From NCBI GenBank assembly GCA_039208375.1, contig JBCCRC010000084.1:1-12042 (forward strand): 12,042 bases of DNA. The letters are read 5' to 3'. A program made the translations under genes and the position numbers. The stretch is from JANQPC01 sp039208375. Its GTDB lineage: Bacteria > Pseudomonadota > Alphaproteobacteria > Rhodobacterales > Rhodobacteraceae. This document shows, in pieces, positions 5,929 to 12,042 of the stretch (its first letter is position 1; every line of letters begins with the position of its first letter). The notes under the pieces were generated by a model. It saw only the letters and a program-made list of their open reading frames with translations. It had not been told where the DNA came from and did no database searches.

Positions 5929-7208
5929 GCCGCGATATCGGTGAAGCGTGAGGCGGGCACGTCGATACGGTTCTGCGATGGCTTCCGGTCGGCAAATCGA
6001 GCGCCGAGCGTTCGCGGCCCGGCGGTGATGCGGAAATAGTCAAAGCTTTGGGGGTCGTCAAAGGCGCAGAGATACTGGAAGTGCAGCCGGTAGTAACGCC
6101 GCTTGAGCGCCCGCCACCGTTCGGGCGCCAGCGTTTTAGAAAAGGCCGCAGAGATCACCAGCGGCCAGCGCGCGCCCTCAGGTGCCACACCCGTCACTGC
6201 GACGGGATCGCAGAGCGCGAAGGAACAGCCGTCGCCCGGGGCGGATACATCCACCCAAACGATCCTGTCATTCACCGCCAAGTCGCGCAGATCGCGCCGA
6301 AGCCGCGCGGCTTTTGGCAGGAAGGATACCATCGGGATCGCCTGCCCGAGGGTCAGAAGGGAAAGCTCTGGCCCGTTGGCCGGCACCCGGCCCGAGCGCA
6401 GAAGATCGGCCACCACCGAAACCGCGAGCTGCGCGCCCGAAGAATGGCCCACGATCAGCACCTCATCGGCGGAACTGGCCATCGCCCGGGCCACCTGATC
6501 GGCAAACTGCCCGATCCGTTCCTCAAGCTCTGGCGGGTAGGCGCCACTATGACCCGCAGCAAATGCGAAGTCATGCATCAGGTACCACGCGAAAAGCTTG
6601 CCGTCCCATCGCTGGAAGAACCGCAACGCGAAAAACACAGTGACCGCGAAAACGGCCCACCCCAGGCCCCAAAGCGCAAGCACCGTTCCGGGAAGCGCGT
6701 CGATTCCAAGCGCCCACGCCGCACCATTTAGGCCCCAGCCCACCACTGTGGCCGCGACACCCGCCAGAACCGCCCCGAGCGCCATCGCCAGCGCCAGCTG
6801 CGCCAAGAGCACCACTATGGGGTAGAACGCGGCCACAATAGGCCCTTTGCGCAGCCAAATCAGGCGCCGCATCGTTCCGCTTGCAATATAGATCCAGGCG
6901 GTTCGCAGCAGCTGCCAGTAGGTCGCCGTGATCGAATGGCCCATCGAAGCCTGAACCAGATCGTGCCACACCAGCACATCCATGCGCGCATGCACCGGCA
7001 CACCTTCGATCTTGCCGTGCACATCCCAGCCGAACCCCTCGCCCGTACGGGCCGAAACATTGAGCCCGTAGCGCGAGATCTCGGTCTGCCGCGCACCTTC
7101 CGTACGATAGAGCTCCCGATACCGGCGGGGCGGGTTGGGATCGAAGCCGGGGATGTAGAACACCCAGCGGCGTTTCACCTCAATCTCATCGTCCACACTC
7201 ATGGCCAT
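5925..7208 (-). CDS. Membrane-anchored alpha/beta-hydrolase-like protein
   Basis: A 427-aa protein of uncharacterised function. Near the N-terminus WVFYIPGFDPNPP looks like the first core strand and oxyanion-hole region of an alpha/beta hydrolase. Two strongly hydrophobic stretches follow, at about residues 125–157 and 173–197, with basic residues before the first (RRLIWLRKG), then a soluble part. The nucleophile elbow is VLIVGHSSGAQ, with Ser 256 as the likely nucleophile in G-H-S-S-G. Later Asp residues (WVDVSAPGDG, FALCDP) and a His (YRLHFQY) could complete a triad, but this is a guess. The soluble lobe is likely cytoplasmic. The start is ATG 7208 or ATG 7202, with no decisive ribosome-binding site. 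It overlaps the P450 by 4 nt and lies 80 nt after ccdA, so it may share that transcript. The substrate may be a lipid or ester (inference). Confidence 0.8.
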   Translation of the reverse strand: MAMSVDDEIEVKRRWVFYIPGFDPNPPRRYRELYRTEGARQTEISRYGLNVSARTGEGFGWDVHGKIEGVPVHARMDVLVWHDLVQASMGHSITATYWQLLRTAWIYIASGTMRRLIWLRKGPIVAAFYPIVVLLAQLALAMALGAVLAGVAATVVGWGLNGAAWALGIDALPGTVLALWGLGWAVFAVTVFFALRFFQRWDGKLFAWYLMHDFAFAAGHSGAYPPELEERIGQFADQVARAMASSADEVLIVGHSSGAQLAVSVVADLLRSGRVPANGPELSLLTLGQAIPMVSFLPKAARLRRDLRDLAVNDRIVWVDVSAPGDGCSFALCDPVAVTGVAPEGARWPLVISAAFSKTLAPERWRALKRRYYRLHFQYLCAFDDPQSFDYFRITAGPRTLGARFADRKPSQNRIDVPASRFTDIAA

Positions 7209-7227
7209 CGACTACCGCCAATCCCCT

Positions 7228-7259
7228 GCCATTTCGTGCCCGCCGCCCTCGAAAATGGC
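7228..7259 (-). other. Stem-loop between ccdA and the hydrolase-like gene
   Basis: GCCATTTCG (7228–7236) pairs with the 7250–7259 arm over nine base pairs, with one bulged A and a 13-nt GC-rich loop. It lies just upstream of the hydrolase-like start on the minus strand. No T-run follows in either direction, so it is not a standard terminator. It could be an RNA-processing or attenuation element, or chance. Confidence 0.3.
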
Positions 7260-7288
7260 CGATCAGCGCGATTTTGGCAACGCAGTGT

Positions 7289-8047
7289 TCAGCCGAATGC
7301 CTGAAGGGCTGGAAACTGTTCGTTCAGCCACCATGCAAAATCGGTGAACTTGCCGGTCAGCATCAAAAGCCCAACTGTCCAGAGAAGCAGGCCCATCACG
7401 CGTTCGATCCGCTCCATATGCCGCTTCATCCACGCCATGAGGCCGCGGAGGCGCGGGAAATAGGCGGCGACAAGCAGGAACGGGATGCCTAGGCCCGCCG
7501 CATAGGCCGCCAGCAGCGTGGTACCGCGCACCATATCAGCCTCGTTAGCGGCGATTGAAAGGATCGCGCCAAGGATCGGGCCGATGCAGGGCGTCCACCC
7601 AAAAGCGAAGGCGAGGCCCAGAACGTAGGCCCCGAAGGCCGATCCGCCGCGATCGCCCGCATCGACGCGCATTTCGCGATCCATAAAGCCAATGCGGAAA
7701 ACTCCGAGGAAATGCGCCCCGAACACCATAATCACAGCGCCTGCCGCCATCACGAACCATTCCTGATTCATCAGGAAGAAGCGCCCGAAGGCAGAGGCTG
7801 TAAATCCAAGGAACAAAAATACGGTAGACAGCCCGAGCACAAAGAACAGGGCCGAAAGCACGACGCGACGGCGGGCGGCGCGATCCTGCGGCGCGTCCAT
7901 CTCTTGCATCGAGATGCCGCCCATATAGGCCAGGTAAGGCGGGACGATGGGCAGAACGCAGGGGCTCAGGAATGACAGCACGCCCGCAAACACCGCAATA
8001 GCGATGGCCGGCAAAAGGCTTGCGTCAATGATGTCAAATCCGATCAT
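7289..8047 (-). CDS. ccdA: CcdA, cytochrome c biogenesis / thiol-disulfide membrane transporter
   Basis: CcdA is an inner-membrane protein that passes reducing equivalents from cytoplasmic thioredoxin across the membrane, to keep apocytochrome c haem-binding cysteines or other periplasmic thiols reduced. The product is 252 aa, typical of CcdA and of the DsbD core domain. It has about six membrane segments and the two redox cysteines in their usual settings: SPCVLPIVPPYLAYMGG with Cys near residue 30, and GWTPCIGPILGAIL with Cys near 154. There is no fused thioredoxin domain, so it is CcdA and not full DsbD. The start ATG 8047 is followed directly by a hydrophobic segment. It heads a possible minus-strand transcript with the hydrolase-like protein and P450, and diverges from the TusA-like gene across 115 nt. 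Confidence 0.93.
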   Translation of the reverse strand: MIGFDIIDASLLPAIAIAVFAGVLSFLSPCVLPIVPPYLAYMGGISMQEMDAPQDRAARRRVVLSALFFVLGLSTVFLFLGFTASAFGRFFLMNQEWFVMAAGAVIMVFGAHFLGVFRIGFMDREMRVDAGDRGGSAFGAYVLGLAFAFGWTPCIGPILGAILSIAANEADMVRGTTLLAAYAAGLGIPFLLVAAYFPRLRGLMAWMKRHMERIERVMGLLLWTVGLLMLTGKFTDFAWWLNEQFPALQAFG

Positions 8048-8162
8048 CGGCTTTCTTCATCTGCCCCGCCCATCGACATAGGCCAAGTGCGCGCACAGGT
8101 CACCCTCCCCGGCCCTCACAACTCGGTGGACAAGCTGTAACATCGCCCCTACCTCGCCGCGC
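8048..8162. promoter_or_regulatory. Divergent intergenic region between ccdA and the TusA-like gene
   Basis: This 115-nt gap must hold the start signals for ccdA (−) and the TusA-like gene (+) unless promoters lie inside the genes. On the plus strand TGGACA (8127–8132) and, 17 nt later, TACCTC (8150–8155) are a weak sigma-70-like pair that would start transcription almost at the ATG. The second box is poor, so this is tentative. No operator repeat is visible. Confidence 0.35.
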
Positions 8163-8390
8163 ATGACGTTTGATCACGATCTCGATGCGCGCGGCCTTCT
8201 CTGCCCCCTTCCGGTTCTAAAGGCGGCCAAGAAGATGCGCGGCCTTGCGCCGGGCGAGGTGCTGCGGCTTCAGGCGGATGACCCAGCCGCAATCGTAGAT
8301 GTGCCGCACTACTGCGCTGAGAGCGGTAATACCTATCTTGGCGTCGAAGAGGCGGGCGAGTCGCAACGCCATTTCTTGAAAAAAGCTTGA
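8163..8390 (+). CDS. TusA-family sulfurtransferase-like protein
   Basis: A 75-aa cytoplasmic protein of the TusA/SirA/YeeD family. Members carry a persulfide on a cysteine and relay sulfur, for example in tRNA thiolation, molybdenum cofactor or sulfur-oxidation pathways. It shows the family pattern from the N-terminus: LDARGLLCPLPVLKA with the active Cys at 14 in a C-P-x-P motif, then LAPGEVLRLQADDPAAIVDVPHYC and ESGNTYLG. A second Cys at 51 is in the position where many short relatives also have one. It is encoded alone, divergent from ccdA and away from dsrE-like or mnm genes, so which sulfur pathway it serves is not shown. ATG 8163 has no visible Shine-Dalgarno; a leaderless message is possible. 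I leave the symbol blank because several paralogues share this form. Confidence 0.88.
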   Translation: MTFDHDLDARGLLCPLPVLKAAKKMRGLAPGEVLRLQADDPAAIVDVPHYCAESGNTYLGVEEAGESQRHFLKKA

Positions 8391-8669
8391 ACTGAGCGCG
8401 GGCGGAGGGCGCCGGGCGAGGCGATTGGCCCACCGATCTGGAACAATCCGCTGCCCGCCGCCAACTTTGGCAAGAATTTGGCGCGGCAGGTGCGAAATAG
8501 GTTTGGTGTGCCGGCAAGCCGTGTCACATAGCCTGTGTGTAACGGTTTGTTAGCGAGTTGTGCCGGCGGAGTTCGCGCTGGCGTGTCGAAGCCCGGGCAA
8601 GGTGTGTCGCGCTGGGGGCCGATGGCGGCGACGGCAACTTGCATGTGTGTGTTGAGTAACGAGTGTGCC
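8391..8669. other. 279-nt intergenic region before the J-domain gene
   Basis: The frame of the J-domain gene is open back to 8535, but the residues there show no conservation-like pattern. A TTGGCA at 8467–8472 resembles a -35 box but has no good -10 at proper spacing. I see no RNA gene, repeat or convincing terminator. It probably holds the promoter and leader of the J-domain gene. Confidence 0.4.
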
Positions 8670-9299
8670 ATGACAAAAGCAACAATTGATCGCGCCAAAG
8701 CCCTGGAAACACTCGGGCTTTCCGAAGGCGCCTCGGCCAATGACATTCGCGGTGCGTGGCGCGCGCTGGCGTTTTCCCTGCATCCCGACCGCAACGATGG
8801 AGACGGCGATGCGCTCGCCGAAGTGAACGCCGCCTATGAGTTTCTGCGCAACGAAAACCCGGCTACGGCCCGGCCTCGCCCAGCGCCGACGCAGCGCCCG
8901 GCTGGGTATCAGCGCCGCCCCGCTGTGGTGACGCGGATCGTCGATCTGAGCGACGACGAGGCTACGGCTTGCCATGGCTCCCTCAAAGACGAGCCTGCGC
9001 ACCCCGAACGCGAGGTGGTGGCGCAGCACGTGCCCGCCACGATCCGCCGCAAGGGCCGCAAGCTATCATACATCGTGCGCACAGCGCTCGAGGTTGGTTC
9101 AAACCGCGTTGCGCTGCCGGCTGGCGAGCTTGAGGGCAATCGCAAGGTCACGCCAAAAGTGGTCACCTTCTCCAGCGCCCATCGGGGACCGGGCCGCATC
9201 GTTGTGCCCGACCAAATGCGCGAGGCGATGTTTCCCGGGGCCAAAAGCGTGTCGATCCATTTCGAAGGGGTAGAGGCGCCCGATGTGGCCGCCGAATGA
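8670..9299 (+). CDS. J-domain protein (DnaJ-like co-chaperone)
   Basis: J-domain proteins stimulate the ATPase of Hsp70 (DnaK) and bring it clients. From ATG 8670 the product is 209 aa. The J domain occupies about residues 9–63: ALETLGLSEGASANDIRGAWR (helices I–II), LHPDRN with the essential His-Pro-Asp at 38–40, and ALAEVNAAYEFLR (helix III). A Pro/Arg-rich linker follows (about 64–90). A C-terminal region of about 125–205 appears strand-rich (ALEVGSNRVALPAGEL, VTPKVVTFSS, GRIVVPDQMREAMFPG, SVSIHFEGV). It lacks the Gly/Phe-rich and zinc-finger regions of DnaJ, so it is a class III J protein, not DnaJ itself. The C-terminal domain is not one I can name. Upstream starts would add cysteine-rich residues atypical of J proteins. 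A strong terminator follows. Confidence 0.85.
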   Translation: MTKATIDRAKALETLGLSEGASANDIRGAWRALAFSLHPDRNDGDGDALAEVNAAYEFLRNENPATARPRPAPTQRPAGYQRRPAVVTRIVDLSDDEATACHGSLKDEPAHPEREVVAQHVPATIRRKGRKLSYIVRTALEVGSNRVALPAGELEGNRKVTPKVVTFSSAHRGPGRIVVPDQMREAMFPGAKSVSIHFEGVEAPDVAAE

Positions 9300-9318
9300 T
9301 CGCTAAGCTGGGTGGGTC

Positions 9319-9345
9319 CGGAACAGGCTTGGGGTGACTGTTCCG
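9319..9345 (+). other. Stem-loop upstream of the main terminator
   Basis: CGGAACAG (9319–9326) and CTGTTCCG (9338–9345) form a perfect 8-bp stem with an 11-nt loop, 19 nt after the J-domain stop. It is followed by only a short ATTT. It may protect the 3' end or act as a first weak pause ahead of the strong terminator. Confidence 0.5.
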
Positions 9346-9358
9346 ATTTGCTGGGGGA

Positions 9359-9393
9359 CGGGGCGGGCTTTGGGGAGCCCGCCCCGATTTTTT
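9359..9393 (+). terminator. Strong rho-independent terminator of the J-domain gene
   Basis: CGGGGCGGGCT (9359–9369) pairs perfectly with AGCCCGCCCCG (9376–9386), an 11-bp GC-rich stem with a TTGGGG loop, followed by ATTTTTT (9387–9393). The T-run is on the plus strand only, so it serves the J-domain transcript and not the convergent denD-like gene. Confidence 0.93.
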
Positions 9394-9456
9394 GAGTGTG
9401 GCCCTGAAAGCAGGGTTGGGCACGCGTCTTTCTGGGCAAGACCGCACCCATTCGAC

Positions 9457-10431
9457 TCAGCCGACCTCTGCAATATGCCGCGCCACAATCTCGGAAATCT
9501 GCTGTTCCAACGCGTTGAAGCCCAGCCGCTTTGCCAGCGAAGTATCAAACCGCGCGGGCCATCCCGCGACAATCGCCTCAATCGCGGGATCGGGATCAAG
9601 CGTGACGCGATCGCGCGCGGCGATCCCACCCTGCTCCTGCAACGCCTCAAGCATCTCGGCCACTGTGACAGTCAGGCCAGGCACGTTTAGCGCGCTGAAC
9701 TCGGGCCAGTCCGTACCCGGCACCCGCATCGCATGCACCATGGCGTCGACTGCAGTGTCTGGCGACGCCACCCACATCGGCAGCCCCGGGTCGACGGGGC
9801 AGCGCGCGGGTTGGCCCGCCAGCGGCTCGCGAAAGATCGAGGACGCAAAAGACGATGCGGCCGCATTCGGGGCGCCCGGCCGCACGATAATCGTCGGAAG
9901 GCGCAGTGTGCGCGCCTCAGCAAAGCCCTTGCGGCGGTAATCCGACATCAGGATCTCGGCCATCGCCTTAGCCGCGCCGTAGCTGTTGGCGGGTTGCGCC
10001 GCCGTTGCCTCGGACAGCGGCTCACTCGCACTCGCGCCGAACACGGCAAGCGACGAGGTGGAGACAATGGGCAGCATCCGCCCCGCCCCGCGCATCGCCT
10101 CAAGCAGAACACGGGTGCCGTCAAGGTTGACGTAATACCCAAGATCGAACTCCGCCTCCGCCTGCGCGCTCACCACGGCGGCCAGATGGTAGACGGCAGA
10201 GACGCCTTCAAGCGCCCGGGTCAGCCCCGCCGCATCGGAGATATCGAGATCGATAAGGCTTACCCGCTCGACCAGATCGGGCGCGAGCGTACCGCCCGGC
10301 CGATCGGCCAGCACAAGTTCTGGGCGCAGAAGTTCGGTTCCATCTGGAAGCGCCAGATGGCCGTCGGACAGAATGCGCCGGGCGAGGCGCTGGCCGAGAA
10401 ACCCGGCCCCGCCCGTAATCAGAACGCGCAT
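9457..10431 (-). CDS. denD: DenD-like NAD-dependent dehydrogenase/epimerase (extended SDR)
   Basis: An extended short-chain dehydrogenase of 324 aa, resembling D-erythronate dehydrogenase (DenD), which oxidises D-erythronate at C2 with NAD in four-carbon sugar acid catabolism. It has the Rossmann glycine motif TGGAGFLG (6–13), an acidic residue region after the second strand (LVLADRPGG), YHLAAVVS, the active-site STSSLAVFG (124–132) and YGAAK (Tyr 151, Lys 155). The stretch CPVDPGLPMWVASPDTAV is a DenD-type substrate-domain pattern. The SDR call is secure; the substrate is family-based inference, as no partner isomerase, kinase or transporter for the pathway is nearby. The ATG at 10431 comes 1 nt after the rne stop, so it is probably co-transcribed and perhaps translationally coupled; the nearby purine-rich site is weak. 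It converges on the J-domain gene. Confidence 0.88.
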   Translation of the reverse strand: MRVLITGGAGFLGQRLARRILSDGHLALPDGTELLRPELVLADRPGGTLAPDLVERVSLIDLDISDAAGLTRALEGVSAVYHLAAVVSAQAEAEFDLGYYVNLDGTRVLLEAMRGAGRMLPIVSTSSLAVFGASASEPLSEATAAQPANSYGAAKAMAEILMSDYRRKGFAEARTLRLPTIIVRPGAPNAAASSFASSIFREPLAGQPARCPVDPGLPMWVASPDTAVDAMVHAMRVPGTDWPEFSALNVPGLTVTVAEMLEALQEQGGIAARDRVTLDPDPAIEAIVAGWPARFDTSLAKRLGFNALEQQISEIVARHIAEVG

Positions 10432-10432
10432 T

Positions 10433-12042
10433 CTACCGGCCCATGGACCACCAGCCTTTGCGCCGTGGCTTCGGCGGCGCGGCAGGTTCAGCCGCCGCAG
10501 GCTCTAGTTCCGGCTCAGGCGCAGTGTCGGGCGCGGGCTCCCGCTCTGCTTCGGAGGCCTGCTCAGGCACGGGCTGGAGCTCAGGCGCGGGCTCCGCCTC
10601 TGCCACGGGCTCCGCGACTGTCTCGGCCACCGGCTCGGCGTTCGCCGCGGGCGTCGCCTCGGCCTCTGCAGCCTGATCTTTCTTGGAACGTCGCCGGCGT
10701 TTGGGTTTTTCGGCAGGCGCGTCTTCAACCGCGTCCGCCGGTGATGCATCTGCGGTAACGGCACTCTCGACCGCCACAGACCCGGACTCTGCAGCCTCGG
10801 CATCAACTTCGGCCGGCGCATCGCCGCCCGACTTGTGCCGCCCGCCCCGGCTGCGCCGCCGCTTGGGTTTGGGCTCTTCGCTCTCCTCGGACGCGGGCAC
10901 AGCCTCGGCTTCCGCCGCCTCACCGTCGTCGGCAGAAGGTGCTGCAGCGTCCTCCACGGCCTCCGCAGCGGCGTCCTGGCCCTCGCCACCGCCACCTTTC
11001 CGCCGCCGCCTGCGGCGCCTGCGCTTCTTTGGCTGGGCCTCTTCTTCGGCGGCCTCGGGCGCTTCGTCGGCGATCACTTCGGCATCGGCGGCCTCGTCGA
11101 TATCGGCCATCAAGGAAGCGTCAACCGAGACAACGGGTGCCGTCGCTTTCACAAGCCGTGTCGCCGTCTTGAACTTCTCAAGCGTGAAATCGGGGCTCAC
11201 CATGAACGGGTCTGCCTCGATCCTCACGGCCATGCCGTAACGCGCTTCGATCCCCGCCATATGCTCGCGCTTCTGGTTCATGAGGAAGTTCACAATCCCC
11301 ACCGGCGCCTTCACCAGCACCTCGCGCGCCTTCCGCCGCGTGCCCTCTTCCTCCAGCTGGCGCAAGATTGTGAGCCCCATGCTATCGTCAGAGCGCACAA
11401 GCCCGGTGCCGTGGCAATGCGGGCAGGGCTGGGTCGTAGCTTCCAGCATTCCCGGGCGCAGGCGCTGGCGGCTCATCTCCAAAAGGCCGAAGGCCGAAAT
11501 CCGGCCCACCTGGATACGCGCGCGATCCGTCTTCAGTCGATCCTTGAACCGTTTCTCGACCGCAGCGTTGTTCTTGCGCTCTTCCATATCGATGAAATCG
11601 ATCACGATCAGGCCAGCAAGATCGCGGAGCCGCAACTGACGCGCGATTTCTTCCGCCGCTTCGAGGTTTGTCTCCAGCGCCGTTTCCTCGATCGAGCCCT
11701 TCTTTGTGGCGCGTCCCGAGTTCACATCGATTGCCACCAAAGCCTCTGTCACGCCGATCACGATATAACCGCCAGAGCGCAACTGTACCGTGGGGTTGAA
11801 CATGCCCGCCAAGTAGCTTTCCACCTGGTAACGCGCGAACAAGGGCATCGGCTCGCCGTAATGCTTCACGTTCTGGGCGTGGGACGGCATGATCATTTTC
11901 ATGAAATCCTTGGCGACGCGGTAGCCCTCGTCGCCTTCAACCCAAACTTCATCGATCTCGCGGTTGTAGAGATCGCGGATCGAGCGCTTGATGAGGTTGC
12001 CCTCTTCATAGATCTGCGCGGGGGCGATGCTTTTCAGCGTCA
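10433..12042 (-). CDS. rne: Ribonuclease E (Rne), 5' end beyond the window
   Basis: Ribonuclease E is the main endonuclease of mRNA decay and rRNA processing and scaffold of the degradosome. The frame is open to the window edge and 535 residues are visible. They start in the catalytic core (TLKSIAPAQIYEEGNLIKRSIRD), so the S1 domain lies outside. The DNase I-like region has the two metal-binding Asp residues in VAIDVNSGRAT (codon 11726–11728) and IVIDFIDM (codon 11597–11599), 43 residues apart as in E. coli D303/D346. The zinc link is CPHCHGTG. The small domain ends near TATRLVKATAPVV, followed by a 250-residue low-complexity tail. That tail alternates Glu/Ala-rich stretches with basic clusters (KKRRRRRRRRK near 10998–11031, KPKRRRSRGG, KPKRRRRSKK), a likely RNA- and partner-binding scaffold. 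It ends in PRRKGWWSMGR, a Rhodobacterales-like terminus. A downstream SDR gene follows after 1 nt. Confidence 0.97.
   Translation of the reverse strand, partial: TLKSIAPAQIYEEGNLIKRSIRDLYNREIDEVWVEGDEGYRVAKDFMKMIMPSHAQNVKHYGEPMPLFARYQVESYLAGMFNPTVQLRSGGYIVIGVTEALVAIDVNSGRATKKGSIEETALETNLEAAEEIARQLRLRDLAGLIVIDFIDMEERKNNAAVEKRFKDRLKTDRARIQVGRISAFGLLEMSRQRLRPGMLEATTQPCPHCHGTGLVRSDDSMGLTILRQLEEEGTRRKAREVLVKAPVGIVNFLMNQKREHMAGIEARYGMAVRIEADPFMVSPDFTLEKFKTATRLVKATAPVVSVDASLMADIDEAADAEVIADEAPEAAEEEAQPKKRRRRRRRRKGGGGEGQDAAAEAVEDAAAPSADDGEAAEAEAVPASEESEEPKPKRRRSRGGRHKSGGDAPAEVDAEAAESGSVAVESAVTADASPADAVEDAPAEKPKRRRRSKKDQAAEAEATPAANAEPVAETVAEPVAEAEPAPELQPVPEQASEAEREPAPDTAPEPELEPAAAEPAAPPKPRRKGWWSMGR

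Noticed and set aside
6048..6731. Open frame on the plus strand opposite the hydrolase-like gene
   Set aside because: Basic, low-complexity composition; the minus-strand frame has membrane segments and a G-x-S-x-G elbow.
8467..8500. TTGGCA promoter for the J-domain gene
   Set aside because: No acceptable -10 box at 16–18 nt spacing.
9733..10758. Long open frame (341 codons) on the plus strand opposite the denD-like gene and rne
   Set aside because: It is Arg/Pro/Gln-rich with no recognisable domain, and lies entirely antisense to two clear genes.
1..12042. CRISPR array, tRNA/rRNA genes, insertion sequences, attachment sites
   Set aside because: No regularly spaced repeats, RNA gene signatures, transposase/integrase frames or long terminal inverted repeats were seen on either strand.

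Overview
The window is GC-rich and densely coding, with short intergenic gaps and several start/stop overlaps. The gene set points to an alphaproteobacterial chromosome, most likely Rhodobacterales (Roseobacter/Paracoccaceae type). It includes an alphaproteobacterial-type SspB, a fumC–DUF4169–ribbon-helix-helix trio, CcdA, a TusA-like protein, and an RNase E with an acidic/arginine-rich tail. The taxonomic call is inference from gene content and protein style. No rRNA, tRNA, CRISPR, insertion sequence or phage signal was seen.

Layout, left to right. (a) 1–1048 (+): 3' part of a chromate-transporter (ChrA) gene with an in-frame TAG at 146–148, so probably a pseudogene. (b) 1124–1585 (+): sspB, a ClpXP adaptor, with a GTG start behind a strong Shine-Dalgarno. 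(c) 1694–2278 (+): a 194-aa protein of unknown function. (d) 2379–4188 (+): fumC (class II fumarase), a DUF4169 protein and a ribbon-helix-helix protein joined by 4-nt overlaps, so very likely one transcript. (e) 8047–4164 (−): ccdA, then a membrane-anchored alpha/beta-hydrolase-like protein, then a cytochrome P450 that overlaps the hydrolase by 4 nt, then a possible small gene whose 3' end runs 25 nt into the end of the ribbon-helix-helix gene. (f) 8163–9299 (+): a TusA-family protein divergent from ccdA, then a J-domain protein followed by a strong intrinsic terminator at 9359–9393. (g) 12042–9457 (−): RNase E, cut by the window edge, followed after 1 nt by a DenD-like short-chain dehydrogenase.

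Functionally these are mostly housekeeping genes: proteolysis adaptor, TCA cycle, cytochrome c maturation, sulfur transfer, co-chaperone, RNA decay. The least explained part is the hydrolase/P450 pair. A P450 with no recognisable ribosome-binding site is translationally coupled to a hydrolase-like protein whose two hydrophobic segments sit between the first strand and the nucleophile elbow. No clearly new multi-gene defence or mobile system is visible. The other items of interest are the broken chrA, the unknown 194-aa protein, the tandem hairpins after the J-domain gene, and the rne–denD junction.
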